64,000 bases of DNA. It comes from Lolium rigidum. Lineage: Eukaryota > Streptophyta > Magnoliopsida > Poales > Poaceae. The position numbers and the translations under genes are program-made. Of the stretch, positions 35,526 through 47,985 are shown one piece after another. Under the pieces are notes generated by a model. The model made no database searches. It was not told the DNA's origin and worked only from the letters and a program-made list of their open reading frames with translations. The stretch spans positions 156,347,962 to 156,411,961 of the forward strand of contig NC_061512.1 in NCBI RefSeq assembly GCF_022539505.1, in the 5' to 3' direction. Each line of letters begins with the position of its first letter. Position 1 is the first letter of the stretch.

Positions 35526-36922
35526 ATGGCCAACCCTGAAAATACTAAGTTGTGTGACTTCACTAGCACAAATAATAATGATTTCTTATGCACACCTATT
35601 GCTCCACCTGCTACTACGGTAGAATTCTTTGAAATTAAACCTGCTTTACTTGAATCTTGTTATGCGAGAGCAATTTTCAGGTGTTAGTTACGATGATGCT
35701 GCTGCCCATCTCAATAATTTTGTTGAATTGTGTGAAATGCAAAAATATAAAGATGTAGATGGTGACATTATAAAATTAAAATTGTTTCCTTTCTCATTAA
35801 GAGGAAGAGCTAAAGATTGGTTGCTATCTCTGCCTAAGAATAGTATTTATTCATGGACTAAATGCAAGGATGCTTTTATTGGTAGATATTATCCCCCTGC
35901 TAAAATTATATCTTTGAGGAGTAGCATAATGAATTTTAAACAATTGGATAATGAACATGTTGCTCAAGCTTGGGAAAGAATGAAATCTTTGGTTAAAAAT
36001 TGCCCAACCCATGGAGTCGACTACTTGGATGATCATCCAAACCTTCTATACGAGGACTAAATTTTTCTTCGCGAAATTTATTGGATTCAGCTGCTGGAGG
36101 TACCTTTATGTCCATCACTCTTGGTGAAGCAACAAAGCTTCTTGATAATATGATGGTTAATTACTCTGAATGGCACACGGAAAGAGCTCCACAAGGTAAG
36201 AAGGTAAATTCTGTTGAAGAATCCTCTTCCTTGAATGATAAGGTTGATGCTATTATGTCTATGCTTGCGAATGATAGGACTAATGTTGATACTAATAATG
36301 TTCCATTAGCTTCATTGGTTGCCCAAGAAGAACATGTTGATGTAAACTTCATTAAAAATAATAATTTCAACAACAATGCTTATCGGAACAATTCTAGTAA
36401 TAACTATAGGCCATATCCTTATAATAATGGTAACGGTTATGCTAATTCTTATGGGAATCTTACAACAATAATAGGAATACACCCCCTGGACTTGAAGCCA
36501 TGCTGAAAGAATTTATTAGTACACAAACTGCCTTTAACAAATCTGTTGAGGAAAAGCTCAATAAAATTGATATTCTTGTTTCTAGAGTTGATAGTCTTGC
36601 CTCCGATGTTGATCTTTTGAAATCGAAAGTTATGCCTAATAGGGATATTGAAAATAAAATTGTTACTACAGCAAATGCCATCCAAGTTAGAATTAATGAG
36701 AATATAAGATTAATGGCTGAACTGCGTGCTAGGTGGGATAGAGAAGAAAATGAAAAACTAGCTAAAGAGGAAAATGTAGTTAAAGTTTGGACTATTACCA
36801 CCACTAGCAATGCTAATTCTTCACATGTTGCTGCACCTCCTACTATTAATGGTAAAATAATTGGTGTTGGCAATGCTTCTACTCCTAGTGCAAAGCGCGC
36901 AAAATTACACGAAGCTTGCTAA
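35526..36922 (+). pseudogene. E2 gag, broken
   Basis: First ATG at 35526 (MANPENTKLCDF). The frame is lost near 35640-35690 and gag continues in another frame (35629-36060) with the core YDDAAAHLNNFVELCEM, FPFSLRGRAKDWLLSLP and WTKCKDAFIGRYYPP, the retrotransposon gag pattern. A deletion or stop near 36058 separates it from 36081-36506 (GEATKLLDNM, then Asn/Tyr-rich) and from 36500-36922 (a predicted coiled coil, KSVEEKLNKIDILVSRVDSL). No CCHC zinc knuckle is seen. Gag forms the virus-like particle in the cytoplasm. Confidence 0.85.
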
Positions 36923-37093
36923 AAGCTGCTGAAAGCTGCTTGTGATAAAGCTGCTGAAATTTTTTCCAACCTTGGGGATGATAATCCCATTGCTTTAGAT
37001 TGTAATGATTTAGATTTTGATGATTGCCACATCTCTGAAGTTATAAAGTTCTTACAAAAACTTGCTAAGAGTCCCAATGCTAGCGCTGTAAAC

Positions 37094-37644
37094 TTGGCTT
37101 TCACAAAACATATTACAAATGCTCTCATAAAAGCTAGAGAAGAGAAACTAAAACTTGAAACTTCTATTCCTAGAAAGCTAGAGGATGGTTGGGAGCCCAT
37201 CATTAAAATGAGAGTCAAAGATTTTGATTGTAATGCCTTATGTGATCTTGGTGCAAGTATTTCTGTTATGCCTAAAAAAGTCTATGATATGCTTGACTTG
37301 CCACCATTGAAAAATTGTTATCTGGATGTTAATCTCGCTGATAATGCTAAAAAAAACCTTTGGGTAAAGTTCATAATGTTCATATTATGGTTAACAATAA
37401 CCTTGTCCCCGTTGATTTTGTTGTCTTGGATATTGAATGCAATGCATCTTGCCCCATTATATTGGGAAGACATTTTCTTCGAACCATTGGTGCTACTATT
37501 GATATGAAGGAAGGTAATATTAAATATCAATTTCCTCTCAAGAAAGGTATGGAACACTTCCCTAGAAATAGAATGAAGTTACCTTATGATTCTATTATTA
37601 GAACAAATTATGATGTTGATGCTTCGTCTCTTGATGTTACTTGA
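37094..37644 (+). pseudogene. E2 aspartic protease, frameshifted
   Basis: Two overlapping frames: 37094-37507 with the active-site-like motif CDLGASISVMP (usual D-[ST]-G, here DLG), and 37360-37644 with CPIILGRHFLRTIGA, the conserved ILGR..L region of retroelement proteases. A shift near 37360 divides them. The stop at 37642-37644 ends all coding sequence in E2; no RT follows. Confidence 0.85.
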
Positions 37645-40231
37645 GTTACACTTTCGCGCCTAGGCTGAAAGGCGTTAAAGAAAAGCGCTTATGGGAGACA
37701 ACCCATGTTTTTACTACAGTATTTTTGTTTTATATTTGTGTCTTGGAAGTTGTTTACTACTGTAGCAACCTCTTCTTATCTTAGTTTTGAGTTTTGTTGT
37801 GCCAAGTAAAGTCTTTGATAGTAAAGTAAGTACTAGATTTGGATTACTGCGCAGTTCCAGATTTCTTTGCTGTCACGAATCTGGATCTACCTCCCTGTAG
37901 GTAGCTCAGAAAATTAAGCCAATTTACGTGCATGATCCTCAGATATGTACGCAACTTTCATTCAATTTGAGCATTTTCATTTGAGCAAGTCTGTGGCCTA
38001 ATAAAATCCATCTTTACGGACTGTTCTGTTTTGACAGATTCTGCCTTTTATTTCGCATTGCCTCTTTCGCTATGTTGGATGAATTTCTTTGATCCATTAA
38101 TGTCCAGTAGCTTTATGCAATGTCCAGAAGTGTTAAGAATGATTGTGTCACCTCTGAACATGTGAATTTTTATTATGCACTAACCCTCTAATGAGTTGTT
38201 TCGAGTTTGGTGTGGAGGAAGTTTTCAAGGATCAAGAGAGGAGTATGATGCAATATGATTAAGGAGAGTGAAAGCTCTAAGCTTGGGGATGCCCCGGTGG
38301 TTCACCCCTGCATATTCTAAGAAGACTCAAGCGTCTAAGCTTGGGGATGCCCAAGGCATCCCCTTCTTCATCGACAACATTATCAGGTTCCTCCCCTGAA
38401 ACTATATTTTTATTCCGTCACATCTTATGTACTTTGATTGGAGCGTCGGTTTGTTTTTGTTTTTTGTTTTGTTTGAATAAAATGGATCCTAGCATTCGCT
38501 TTATGGGAGAGAGACACGCTCCGCTGTAGCATATGGACAAGTATGTCCTTAGGCTCTACTCATAGTATTCATGGCGAAGTTTCATCTTCGTTAAATTGTT
38601 ATATGGTTGGAATTGGAAAATGCTACATGTAGTAACTCTAAAATGTCTTGGATAATTTGATACTTGGCAATTGTTGTGCTCATGTTTAAGCTCTTGCATC
38701 ATATACTTTGCACCCATTAATGAAGAAATACTTAGAGCTTGCTAATTTGGTTTGCATATTTGGTTTCTCTAGAGTCTAGATAATATCTAGTATTGAGTTT
38801 TGAACAACAAGGAAGACGGTATGGAGTCTTATAATGTTTACAATATGTCTTTTATGTGAGTTTTGCTGTACCGTTCATCCTTGTGTTTGTTTCAAATAAC
38901 CTTGCTAGCCTAAACCTTGTATCGAGAGGGAATACTTCTCATGCATCCAAAATACTTGAGCCAACCACTATGCCATTTGTGTCCACCATACCTACCTACT
39001 ACATGGTATTTATCCGCCATTCCAAAGTAAATTGCTTGAGTGCTACCTTTAAAATTCCATCATTCACCTTTGCAATATATAGCTCATGGGACAAATAGCT
39101 TAAAAACTATTGTGGTATTGAATATGTACTTATGCACTTTATCTCTTATTAAGTTGCTTGTTGTGCGATAACCATGCTTCGGGGACGCCATCAACTATTC
39201 TTTGTTGAATATCATGTGAGTTGCTATGCATGTCCGTCTTGTCCGAAGTAAGAGAGATCTACCACCTTTATGGTTGGAGCATGCATATTGTTAGAGAAGA
39301 ACATTGGGCCGCTAACTAAAGCCATGATTCATGGTGGAAGTTTCAGTTTTGGACACATATCCTCAATCTCATATGAGAATAATAATTGTTGCCACATGCT
39401 TATGCATTAAAGAGGAGTCCATTATCTGTTATCCATGTTGTCCCGGTATGGATGTCTAAGTTGAGAATAATCAAAAGCGAGAAATCCAAAATGCGAGCTT
39501 TCTCCTTAGACCTTTGTACGAGGCGGCATGGAGGTACCCCATTGTGACACTTGGTTAAAACATGTGCATTGCAAAGATCCGGTAGTCCAAGCTAATTAGG
39601 ACAAGGTGCGGGCACTATTAGTATACTATGCATGAGGCTTGCAACTTGTAAGATATAACTTTCATAACTCATATGCTTTATTACTACCGTTGACAAAATT
39701 GTTTCATGTTTTCAAAATAAAAGCTCTAGCACAAATATAGCAATCGATGCTTTCCTCTTTGAAGGACCATTCTTTTTACTTTTATGTTGAGTCAGTTCAC
39801 CTATCTCTCTCCACCTCAAGAGGCAAACACTTGTGTGAACTGTGCATTGATTCCTACATACTTGCATATTGCACTTGTTATATTACTCTATGTCGACAAT
39901 TATCCATGAGATATACATGTTACAAGTTGAAAGCAACCGCTGAAACTTAATCTTCCTTTGTGTTGCTTCAATACCTTTACTTTGATTTATTGCTTTATGA
40001 GTTAACTCTTATGCAAGACTTATTGATGCTTGTCTTGAAGTACTATTCATGAAAAGTCTTTGCTTTATGATTCACTTGGTTACTCATGTCATTACCATTG
40101 TTTTGATCGCTGCATCCACTACATATGTTTACAAATAGTATGATCAAGGTTATGATGGCATATCACTTCAGAAATTATCTTTGTTATCGTTTTACCTGCT
40201 CGGGACGAGCAGAACTAAGCTTAGGGATGCT
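37645..40231 (+). other. E2 3' non-coding region, conserved with E3
   Basis: About 2.6 kb without a credible gene. Much of it aligns in reverse with 59814-62150 in E3, for example around 37915-37975, 38200-38240 and 38870-39010. It ends in AAGCTTAGGGATGCT beside the 3' LTR, the likely polypurine tract region. Conservation between elements with different ORFs suggests a cis-acting role. Confidence 0.75.
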
Positions 40232-41817
40232 TGATACGTCTCCGACGTATCGATAATTTCTTATGTTCTATGCCATATTATTGATGATACCTACATGTTT
40301 TATGCACACTTTATGTCATATTCGTGCATTTTCTGGAACTAACCTATTAACAAGATGCCGAAGTGCCAGTTGCTGTTTTCTGCTATTTTTGGTTTCAGAA
40401 TATTCTCGGAATTGGACGAAACGAAGACCCAGGGGCCTATTTCGCCACGAACCTTCCAGAAGACCGAAGAGCATACGAAGTGGGGCCACGAGGTGGCCAA
40501 ACCACATGGCGGCGCGGCCAAGGGGGGCCGCGCCGCCCTGTGGTGTGGGCCCCTCGTCAGCCCCCCGACTCGCCCTTCCGCCTACTTAAAGCCTCCGTCG
40601 CGAAACCCCGAGGCGAAAAACCACGATACGGAAAACCTTATCGAGACGCCGCCGCCGCCGATCCCATCTCGGGGGATTCCGGAGATCTCCTCCGGCACCC
40701 TGCCGGAGAGGGGATTCATCTCCCGGAGGACTCTACACCGCCATGGTCGCCTCCGGAGTGATGAGTGAGTAGTTCACCCCTGGACTATGGGTCCATAGCG
40801 GTAGCTAGATGGTCGTCTTCTCCTCATTGTGCTTCATTGTTGGATCTTGTGAGCTGCCTAACATGATCAAGATCATCTATCCGTAATACTCTATGTTGTG
40901 TTTGTCGGGATCCGATGGATAGAGAATACCATGTTATGTTAATTATCAAGTTATTACATATGTGTTGTTTATGATCTTGCATGCTCTCCGTTACTAGTAG
41001 AGGCTCCGGCCAAGTTTTTGCTTTTAACTCCAAGAGGGAGTATTTATGCTCGATAGTGGGTTCATGCCTGCATTGACACCTGGGACGAGTGACGGAAAGT
41101 TCTAAGGTTGTGTTGTGCTTGTTGCCACTAGGGATAAAACATTGGCGCTATGTCCGAGGATGTAGTTGTTGATTACATTACGCACCATACTTAATGCAAT
41201 TGTACTGTTGCTTTGCAACTTAATACTGGAAGGGGTTCGGACAATAACTTCGAAGGTGGACTTTTTAGGCATAGATGCGGTTGGATGGCGGTCTATGTAC
41301 TTTGTCGTAATGCCCAATTAAATCTCACTATACTTATCATGGCATGTATGTGCATTGTTATGCCCTCTCTATTTGTCAATTGCCCGACTGTAATTTGTTC
41401 ACCCAACATGCTTTTATCTTATGGGAGAGACACCTCTAGTGAGCTGTGGACCCCGGTCCATTCTTTTAATACTTGAAATACAAATCTGCTGCAATACTTG
41501 TTTTTACTTGTTTTCTTGCAAACAATCATCTTCCACACAATACGGTTAATCCTTTGTTACAGCAAGCCGGTGAGATTGACAACCTCACCTGTTTCGTTGG
41601 GGCAAAGTACTTTGGTTGTGTTGTGCAGGTTCCACGTTGGCGCCGGAATCCCTGGTGTTGCGCCGCACTACATCCCGCCGCCATCAACCTTCAACGTGCT
41701 TCTTGGCTCCTCCTGGTTCGATAAACCTTGGTTTCTTTCTGAGAGAAAACTTGCTGCTGTGCGCATCATACCTTCCTCTTGGGGTTGCCCAACGAACGTG
41801 TGAAATACACGCCATCA
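40232..41817 (+). repeat. E2 3' LTR
   Basis: 1586 bp, ends CACGCCATCA, paired with 33676-35272. Confidence 0.95.
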
Positions 41818-41955
41818 GACACACGTCCTCCGCTTTTCCTGGCGTACGTGCCGTAACTTCTCCAGTATGAAAATACTTCTTTACCCTTATGTCTTCGTGG
41901 CTATCATCTGTCGCACCTCTTTTCCATCCAACGGTCCGCCACTTCGCCTCTCCTC

Positions 41956-41963
41956 TATATAAG
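41956..41963 (+). promoter_or_regulatory. TATA box of the E1 antisense gene
   Basis: TATATAAG lies about 130 bp before ATG 42092 on the plus strand, opposite to E1 coding strand, followed by a pyrimidine-rich leader. The E2 insertion (ending 41817) lies only about 140 bp upstream and may have removed its distal promoter. Confidence 0.6.
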
Positions 41964-42091
41964 ATCTCCTTCTTCTTCCTCGAGCACTTCCGCTCACGCC
42001 GTTCTCCTACTCTCCTCTCGCAAAACCTCCTCCCGCGCCCCACGGTTTCCTAAGCTCATCTCCTCCAAGCTGTACTCCTGCGCCATTGTTG

Positions 42092-44819
42092 ATGCCACCG
42101 CGTCGATCAACCGAGCACGAGTACTCTGAATCGTCAATGGCTGCCGTGGATCTGGGAACGGCGGAGTGGGAAAGGTCCAAGATTTCCACTCAGGATCTCA
42201 ATCTGTTGAAGAAACTAGGGATTAGCAAGAAGCCTAAGGCGCTGTGCTTCCCTAGTGAAGAAAGCTACCCAACCCCTCCAATGGGGTATCGGGTAAGTTT
42301 CGTCGACCATCTTATCCGCGGTCTTTCCGCCCCCATTCATCCTTTTCTCCGCGGATTGCTTTTTGTTTATGGTCTTCAACTTCACCACCTCACGCCGAAT
42401 TCTATCCTCCATATTTCCATTTTCATCACCCTCTGTGAAGCCTTCCTTGGTGTCTCGCCTAACTGGGCGCTATGGAAGCGCATTTTCTTTTGTCGCCGCA
42501 ATGGCTCTCCCAATGTCGCCTATAATATAGGCGGCGTTGTTATTTCTGTTCGCCCCACAGTCGATTACTTCGACGTCAAACTCCCTGACTCAGTTCAAGG
42601 GTGGAGCAAGAAGTGGTTGTACATTCAGGAGGAGAACCATGGATGTGCTGAGGACAACATCCCTCCGTTTGATGGTGCCGAGAAAATCCTTCGTCGCCGT
42701 TCTTGGGATGCAGAGGCTACCGAAGAAGAAAGAGCGTCGACAGAGGCCTTGATGACTCGCATCCATGAGTTGCAAAATACTCGCGGCGAAGAATTGTCAG
42801 GTATCCAAATCACATCGTATTTTCTTAGAATCAGAGTGCAGCCTCTTCAGGCTCGCAAAAATCCTCTCTGGAAGTATGCTGGCGACGAGGACGCAGATCG
42901 GTTGTCGGTGGATTTGGAGGTCAAGGATTTAGAAAATCTTGTCCGAAAAATATCCTCTCTCAGCAAAAAGGATTCTGTCCCTTCTTCTTGCCGTGTAAAA
43001 CCGTACAGCGCCGACAATGCGCTTCCCAAGGTAAATTTGTCGATTGATTTATTATTGCCTTGCCATTTTTTTTTCTTAACTCCTTTGTTGACATCTTCCT
43101 CTGTTTTTGTATAGGAACATCCAAATCTTGTCTCACTTCCTCCCCTTCCTGAGGGTGGAGAAGTCCAGGAAAGGGCCGTTGTCACCGACGACAACCAAGA
43201 TGCCCCTTCTTTTGCGAATGAACCCGCAGATTCTCGAAAATCTGCGGGATCTATTGAAAAGGAGGCTGCCTCTGAAGGTACTGCATCGGCACAATCTCCT
43301 CCTCCTGCTGTTTCTCCAAAGAACAAAAGGAAGAGGAATGATGTCGAAGATTCCGGTACCTCCAAACCCGAAGAAGCTGTTCCTTCACATCAGAAGGCAG
43401 CTTATGATCCATACCTTGAGAGCCTCATCAGTTCGTGAGTTCCTTCTCTTTCTTTTTATTTTTATACTCGAAGAATTTTGTCTGTCTTACTTTTTATGTT
43501 GTCATCCTTTCACCGCAGTGATGATGAAGAAGAAACACCAACTTTGGATGTGGCTGCTCGAACGAGTACGTCACATACTCTAGTTGTTTCGGAGCCGCCA
43601 GTTGAAGGAGAGGAATCCTCGCCTCCTCAACATAACGTCGGCGCTTCTACTCCTCCTTCAAGCCCCCTTGTCCCTTCACCAAAAAGGGCAAGGATTGAAA
43701 CAATCCCGGAGCCTACTCTCCAACTGAGTAGCTCCTCTAACCCTCTCTTGGATGATGTAAGTTCTTAATATTCTTGTCCCTGTCTGTGCTTCCTCTGTTT
43801 GCTTCTGTGTGCTATTATATTTTTCTCATACCGACATTTTCTTTCTTTGTCTCTTTTTTTTTATCAGCCTATGATCAAGGAACTTATTCGTATCGGTGCC
43901 CAATTCATTGGGTACCGTGAATATGCCAGTAAAACTGAAGGTAAGGCCTTGCTGCTTCTTTTTGCGCCTGCTTTTTTACTCCTTTGCTGTCGATGTTTTT
44001 AACTAAGTTTTAACTTTCTTGGCAGAAAAACTGGCGGAGGTCAACGAGCGTGCCAATACACTTGCTCAAAAATTAGAGCATAGTGAAGAGGCTCGTAAGA
44101 AGGCCGAATCAGATGCTATTCAAGCTAGAGCAGAGGCTGACAAGGCCAAGACTGATGCTGCTGGTATCGAAGATCTTAGGAAGAGACTTCACGATGCCGA
44201 GACTTCGCTGAGCGAGCATATAGCTGCACAATCTGCTCGCGAAGAAGCGGTCCTTAAGCGCATAAGGACGCAAAATCGTCGCTTTGTCAGTAAGTATTTG
44301 AGCCATTTCATATCCTTTGTACTTTCTTTTCTTCACTCGTTTGTTTCTCAATAAGTTTTTATCTTGACAGATAGAACAGCTCAAGAATTTGAACTTGAAG
44401 ACCCCGAGAATGATCCTCTTCTTGACGCCGTTTCGTTCCTTGAGTTTCATGGAACAGAAGCACGCGAGGGCATTGATCAAGCTAAAGCAGGGCTGTCGCG
44501 GCTCTTCCCCTATTTCTTCCCAAAGAAAGAGGAACCCGCAACTTTCCTTAACCTGGCCAAGTGCTTTAATCCACCAGAAGATCTTGGGCTGAAGATGCGC
44601 CGAGGAGAATATGAAGGTCGCTGTTGAAAACACCTGTTGCCTTGGTTGCTGATAGCCGACAAACTATCGGCCGAGGCGAAAGTAGGCGACACGGAGCAGA
44701 TAGAACAGCAAAAATGGCGATCGCTGATCAAGGCGGCGAAGCCCAATACGAAGAAGATCTTGTCCTATCTCGGAATCAAGCCATCTTCGACTCCTAGCTC
44801 ATCAAAGCCAGAGGTCTAG
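42092..44819 (+). pseudogene. E1 antisense gene 1 (gypsy-type transposon domain, PF04195-like)
   Basis: Multi-exon gene on the strand opposite to gag-pol. Exons by splice signals: 42092-43030, 43115-43434, 43519-43756, 43868-43940, 44026-44289, then 44371 onward; phases agree at every junction. The first exon codes the domain known as 'putative gypsy type transposon' (YRVSFVDHLIRGLSAPIHPF, LTPNSILHISIFITLCEAFLG, LWKRIFFCRR). Later exons code a basic/acidic linker (KNKRKRNDVED, PKRAR) and an Ala/Glu/Lys coiled coil (EKLAEVNERANTLAQKLEHSEEA is its start). The last exon is frameshifted near 44613 and 44640, and the C-terminal sequence ends at the stop 44817-44819. The molecular role of these antisense proteins is unknown. 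Confidence 0.75.
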
Positions 44820-45013
44820 TTGAATGCCCCTTTGCTTTTTCCTCTTTTAGCTTATGTCCTTCTTTTGGCACTGTTGCCATAATGTTCTTGGCGATGACTG
44901 CTTCAGTAGATCTCTAGAGGTCCTTATTTTGTAACAGACATGTATATATTATGGGAATGAATGAAAATCTATCTTTGCTCAATGATTGATGTCGAAATTT
45001 CTCTTTTTTCCAG

Positions 45014-45788
45014 TTAATTTTTGACAACTATACGTCAACTCCTGGTCCTTCTGAGGTTTTTCCTTCGCCTCCTTTGAACAAAACCCCTGTCGCTGTTAAT
45101 TTTGTCGAAGATTCTGTAAGTAAGAATTCGGCAGAAGATTTGAAAGAACTTCAGCAGCAGCTCCAGTCTGTGAAGAAGCAATCACTTATGCTTATGGAAC
45201 AGTCTCAAAAATCCTCCGAGAAGGAAAAGGTAGCACTCCAACAAGCTCAAGATGCTATAATCGAAAAAGATGCCGCCATTGCTGAAGCTGCTACAGCTAC
45301 GTCTCGAGAAAATTTTATGCTTCAGCTGCTAACAGATGCTAGCTTGGATATGGCAGGTATGCTTCGGTATCTTTATCACACTTTATCTTTCTTTTTTCCT
45401 TGTCTTCTTGTTGCCTGCTGATTTTTTCAAAATAGGTGCCTTTTTGAATGCTGCTACGGAAGATGAACGTGTTGAAGCTCGTTCCAATGCTCTTCTGAGG
45501 CTTGCACGTGATCATGGTTCAAATTTTTGGGGCACACCTGAACGGACTCGCCAAATCGTCAGATTTCAAGATCGTGCGCTTCAGGTCCGCGATTTTCTCG
45601 ACGTTTGCACGAGGACCTTGTCTTTGGTTTACGGGACCATGTTTCCACGTAATAAGATGCCAGAGACGCTTCCCGCTCTGATGGAACAATTTCGAGATGC
45701 TCCTCGAATCCATGGATTTGTGCGAGCCCAATTAGCTGCTGGCTACAGAGGAGACTATATTTCGGTATCTAGGCGTAGAAACGCCTGA
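45014..45788 (+). pseudogene. E1 antisense gene 2 remnant
   Basis: Starts after an acceptor-like TTTTTTCCAG (45014). One part (to about 45358) has a coiled coil (EDLKELQQQLQSVKKQ, SSEKEKVALQQAQDAIIEKDAA). Another, after an intron-like gap ending at TTTTTCAAAATAG (about 45436), codes NAATEDERVEARSNALLRLARDHG and DVCTRTLSLVYGTMFP. The reading ends at 45788, inside the last codons of the E1 pol frame on the other strand. It seems to be a different C-terminal type of antisense protein from gene 1, missing its start and truncated at its end. Confidence 0.6.
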
Positions 45789-47985
45789 GCTTTTCCACGT
45801 TCCAAGGATTTGGCTCAGCAATCCCCGTCTTCTTGTCCTTGAGTCTGTATGCTCCTCCTTCGATTACCTCTGTGACGATGTAAGGTCCAAGCCATGGTGA
45901 CTCGAGTTTTTCATGACTTTTTTGATTTAGTAGTAAAACCAAGTCGCCAACTTGGAAAGACCTTGGACGCAGTCGTCGACTATGGTAGTTTTTCAGGTCC
46001 TGTTGATATTTGGCGACTCGTGACAGGACTTCATCCCGAGCTTCATCAAGTGCGTCGACATCATCTTCTAAAGCTTTTCTCGAAGTTTCTTCATTGTATT
46101 CTGTAATTCTTGGAGCATCATGTTCTATTTCTATCGGCAATACTGCTTCAGCTCCATGGACCAGGAAAAACGGTGTCTCCTGCGTCGCCGTGTTCGGTGT
46201 TGTGCGAATACTCCACAATACACTTGGCAACTCCTCTGGCCAAGTATGCCGAGCTTTTTCCAATGGTCCCAACAAGCGCTTCTTGATGCCATTGCAGATA
46301 ATGCCATTGGCTTTCTCGACTTGACCATTGGTCTGTGGATGTGCGACAGACGCAAAACTCAGTTTGATGCCTACTTCTGCACAATATGCTTTGAACTCCT
46401 TGGAAGTAAAGTTACTGCCGTTGTCTGTGACGATGCTGTGAGGTACTCCAAATCGAAAGACGATGCTTTTTACAAACTTAATTGCCGACGCGCCGTCCGG
46501 TGAATTTATCGGCTTTGCTTCTATCCATTTAGTAAATTTGTCGACGACAACGAGCATATACTCATATCCACCTGGCGAAGCTTTGTGTAGTTTTCCCACC
46601 ATATCGAGGCCCCACTGAGCAAAGGGCCAAGACAATGGGATTGGCATCAGTTCTGCTGCCGGAGAATGAGGTTTGGCGGCGAATCTTTGACACGCGTCGC
46701 AAGTTCGCACTATTTCCTTCGCGTCCTCAATTGCAGTTAACCAATAAAATCCTGCTCTGAAGACTTTCGCCGCGATAGCGCGGCTGCTTGCGTGATGCCC
46801 GCATATTCCTTCGTGTACATCTTTCAGGATAATCCGTCCTTCTTCGGGTGTGACACATCTCTGTAGCACACCCGAGATACTTCGCTTGTACAGCTCCCCT
46901 TTTACCACAGTAAAGGCTTTAGATCGCCTAATTATTCGCCTTGCTTCAACTGGATCGTCTGGTATTGTTTTCCTTAGGATGTATGATATGTATGCCTGCA
47001 TCCATGGAATTTGCACCATCATGACTAGCTCCTGTTCCTCTTCTTCTTCTTCCAGTGATTTTTTGGTGATACCCGAAGGTTTCTCTTCCTTCTCCTTCTT
47101 CTTTGTTTTCATTGGCTTTGTTGATCTCTCGCTTATTTCTTCCCAAAACACGCCTGGAGGGATCGCGAGACATTGTGACCCGATGTTTGCAAGGACATCG
47201 GCTTCATCATTACTCAATCTGCTGATGTGGTTTACCTCGCATCCATCAAACAGTTTTTCCAGCTCATTATACATCTCCTTGTACGCTATCATGCTCTCAT
47301 TGACTGCATCACATTGGTTCATAACTTGCTGTGCTACCAACTGTGAGTCGCCGAAAATTTTCAGCCGGGTTGCACCGCAAGCCTTTGCCATCTTCATTCC
47401 ATGTATGAGGGCTTCGTATTCGGCTTCATTGTTAGATGCGTTTGGGAACGTCATCCGCAAGACATACTTCAATTTGTCGCCTTCAGGTGATACCAATATC
47501 ACGCCTGCTCCAGCGCCTTCTAGCCTTTTAGACCCGTCAAAGTTCATAGTCCAGGTTCTCGATAAGTCTGGAGGCCCTGTGTTTTGTAGCTCCATCCACT
47601 CTGCGATGAAATCCGGTAAGACCTGCGATTTTATTGCCTTTCTTTTTTCATATGTGATGTCCCGAGGGGCACGACTCAGGTGGACTTGGATACTTTGCAT
47701 GGCTGTTGCTCTGGTTCCTCCTACCAGCTTCACCATCTCGAGATAATCAACGAGCCAATCCTCGGGATCCTGCAGACCGTCGAATTTTTTGAAATTCTCG
47801 GGTAACTTAAACCCTTTTGGTACTCGAGTTTTTCGGACTCGTCTCGTAAAGCACGGAAGCCCGCACAGGTCTTCATCGGCAACTTCTGGTGAATGCCGAT
47901 GTTCTCTTCTTTCTTGCCGCGCTCTGTCTACCCTTGCTTGAGCCGCCGTATCTCTTGCCCCACTTGTTCTTGGTGGATCTTGCAC
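45769..47985 (-). pseudogene. E1 fused gag-RNase H-integrase frame (738 codons)
   Basis: One uninterrupted frame. Residues 1 to about 105 are gag (KGFKLPENFKKFDGLQDPEDWL). At about residue 105 (near 47675) gag stops in mid-domain and joins the segment after RT (EKRKAIKSQVLPDFIAEW). Next comes RNase H, about 146-275, with MNFDGSK, NNEAEYEALIHG, FGDSQLV and SNDEADVL, all four acidic residues present. Then an HHCC zinc-binding domain (HEGICGHH to CDACQRF), an integrase core with D-D-E (VVVDKFTKWIEA, IVTDNGSNF, NGQVEKANG), and a C-terminal domain with WLGPYIV. The C-terminal end of gag, protease and RT are absent. The join preserves the frame. It cannot support its own reverse transcription. Confidence 0.9.

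Larger units (their letters stand above)
33671..41822 (+). mobile_element. E2: gag-protease-only Gypsy element nested in E1
   Basis: Element body 33676-41817, target duplication GACAC (33671-33675 and 41818-41822). LTRs 33676-35272 and 40232-41817 begin TGATA(T/C)GTCTCCGACG and end CACGCCATCA. Inside are a gag of Athila-like type and an aspartic protease, but no RT, RNase H or integrase. A 2.6-kb non-coding region then reaches the 3' LTR. It must have depended on enzymes from another element. Its LTRs differ at roughly 30 positions, mostly small indels, by hand count. Confidence 0.93.

Noticed and set aside
46850..47746. 298-codon plus-strand frame opposite the E1 pol frame
   Set aside because: Antisense shadow of the RNase H/integrase coding strand; unlike the antisense genes at 42092-45788 it has no promoter, splice signals or domain.
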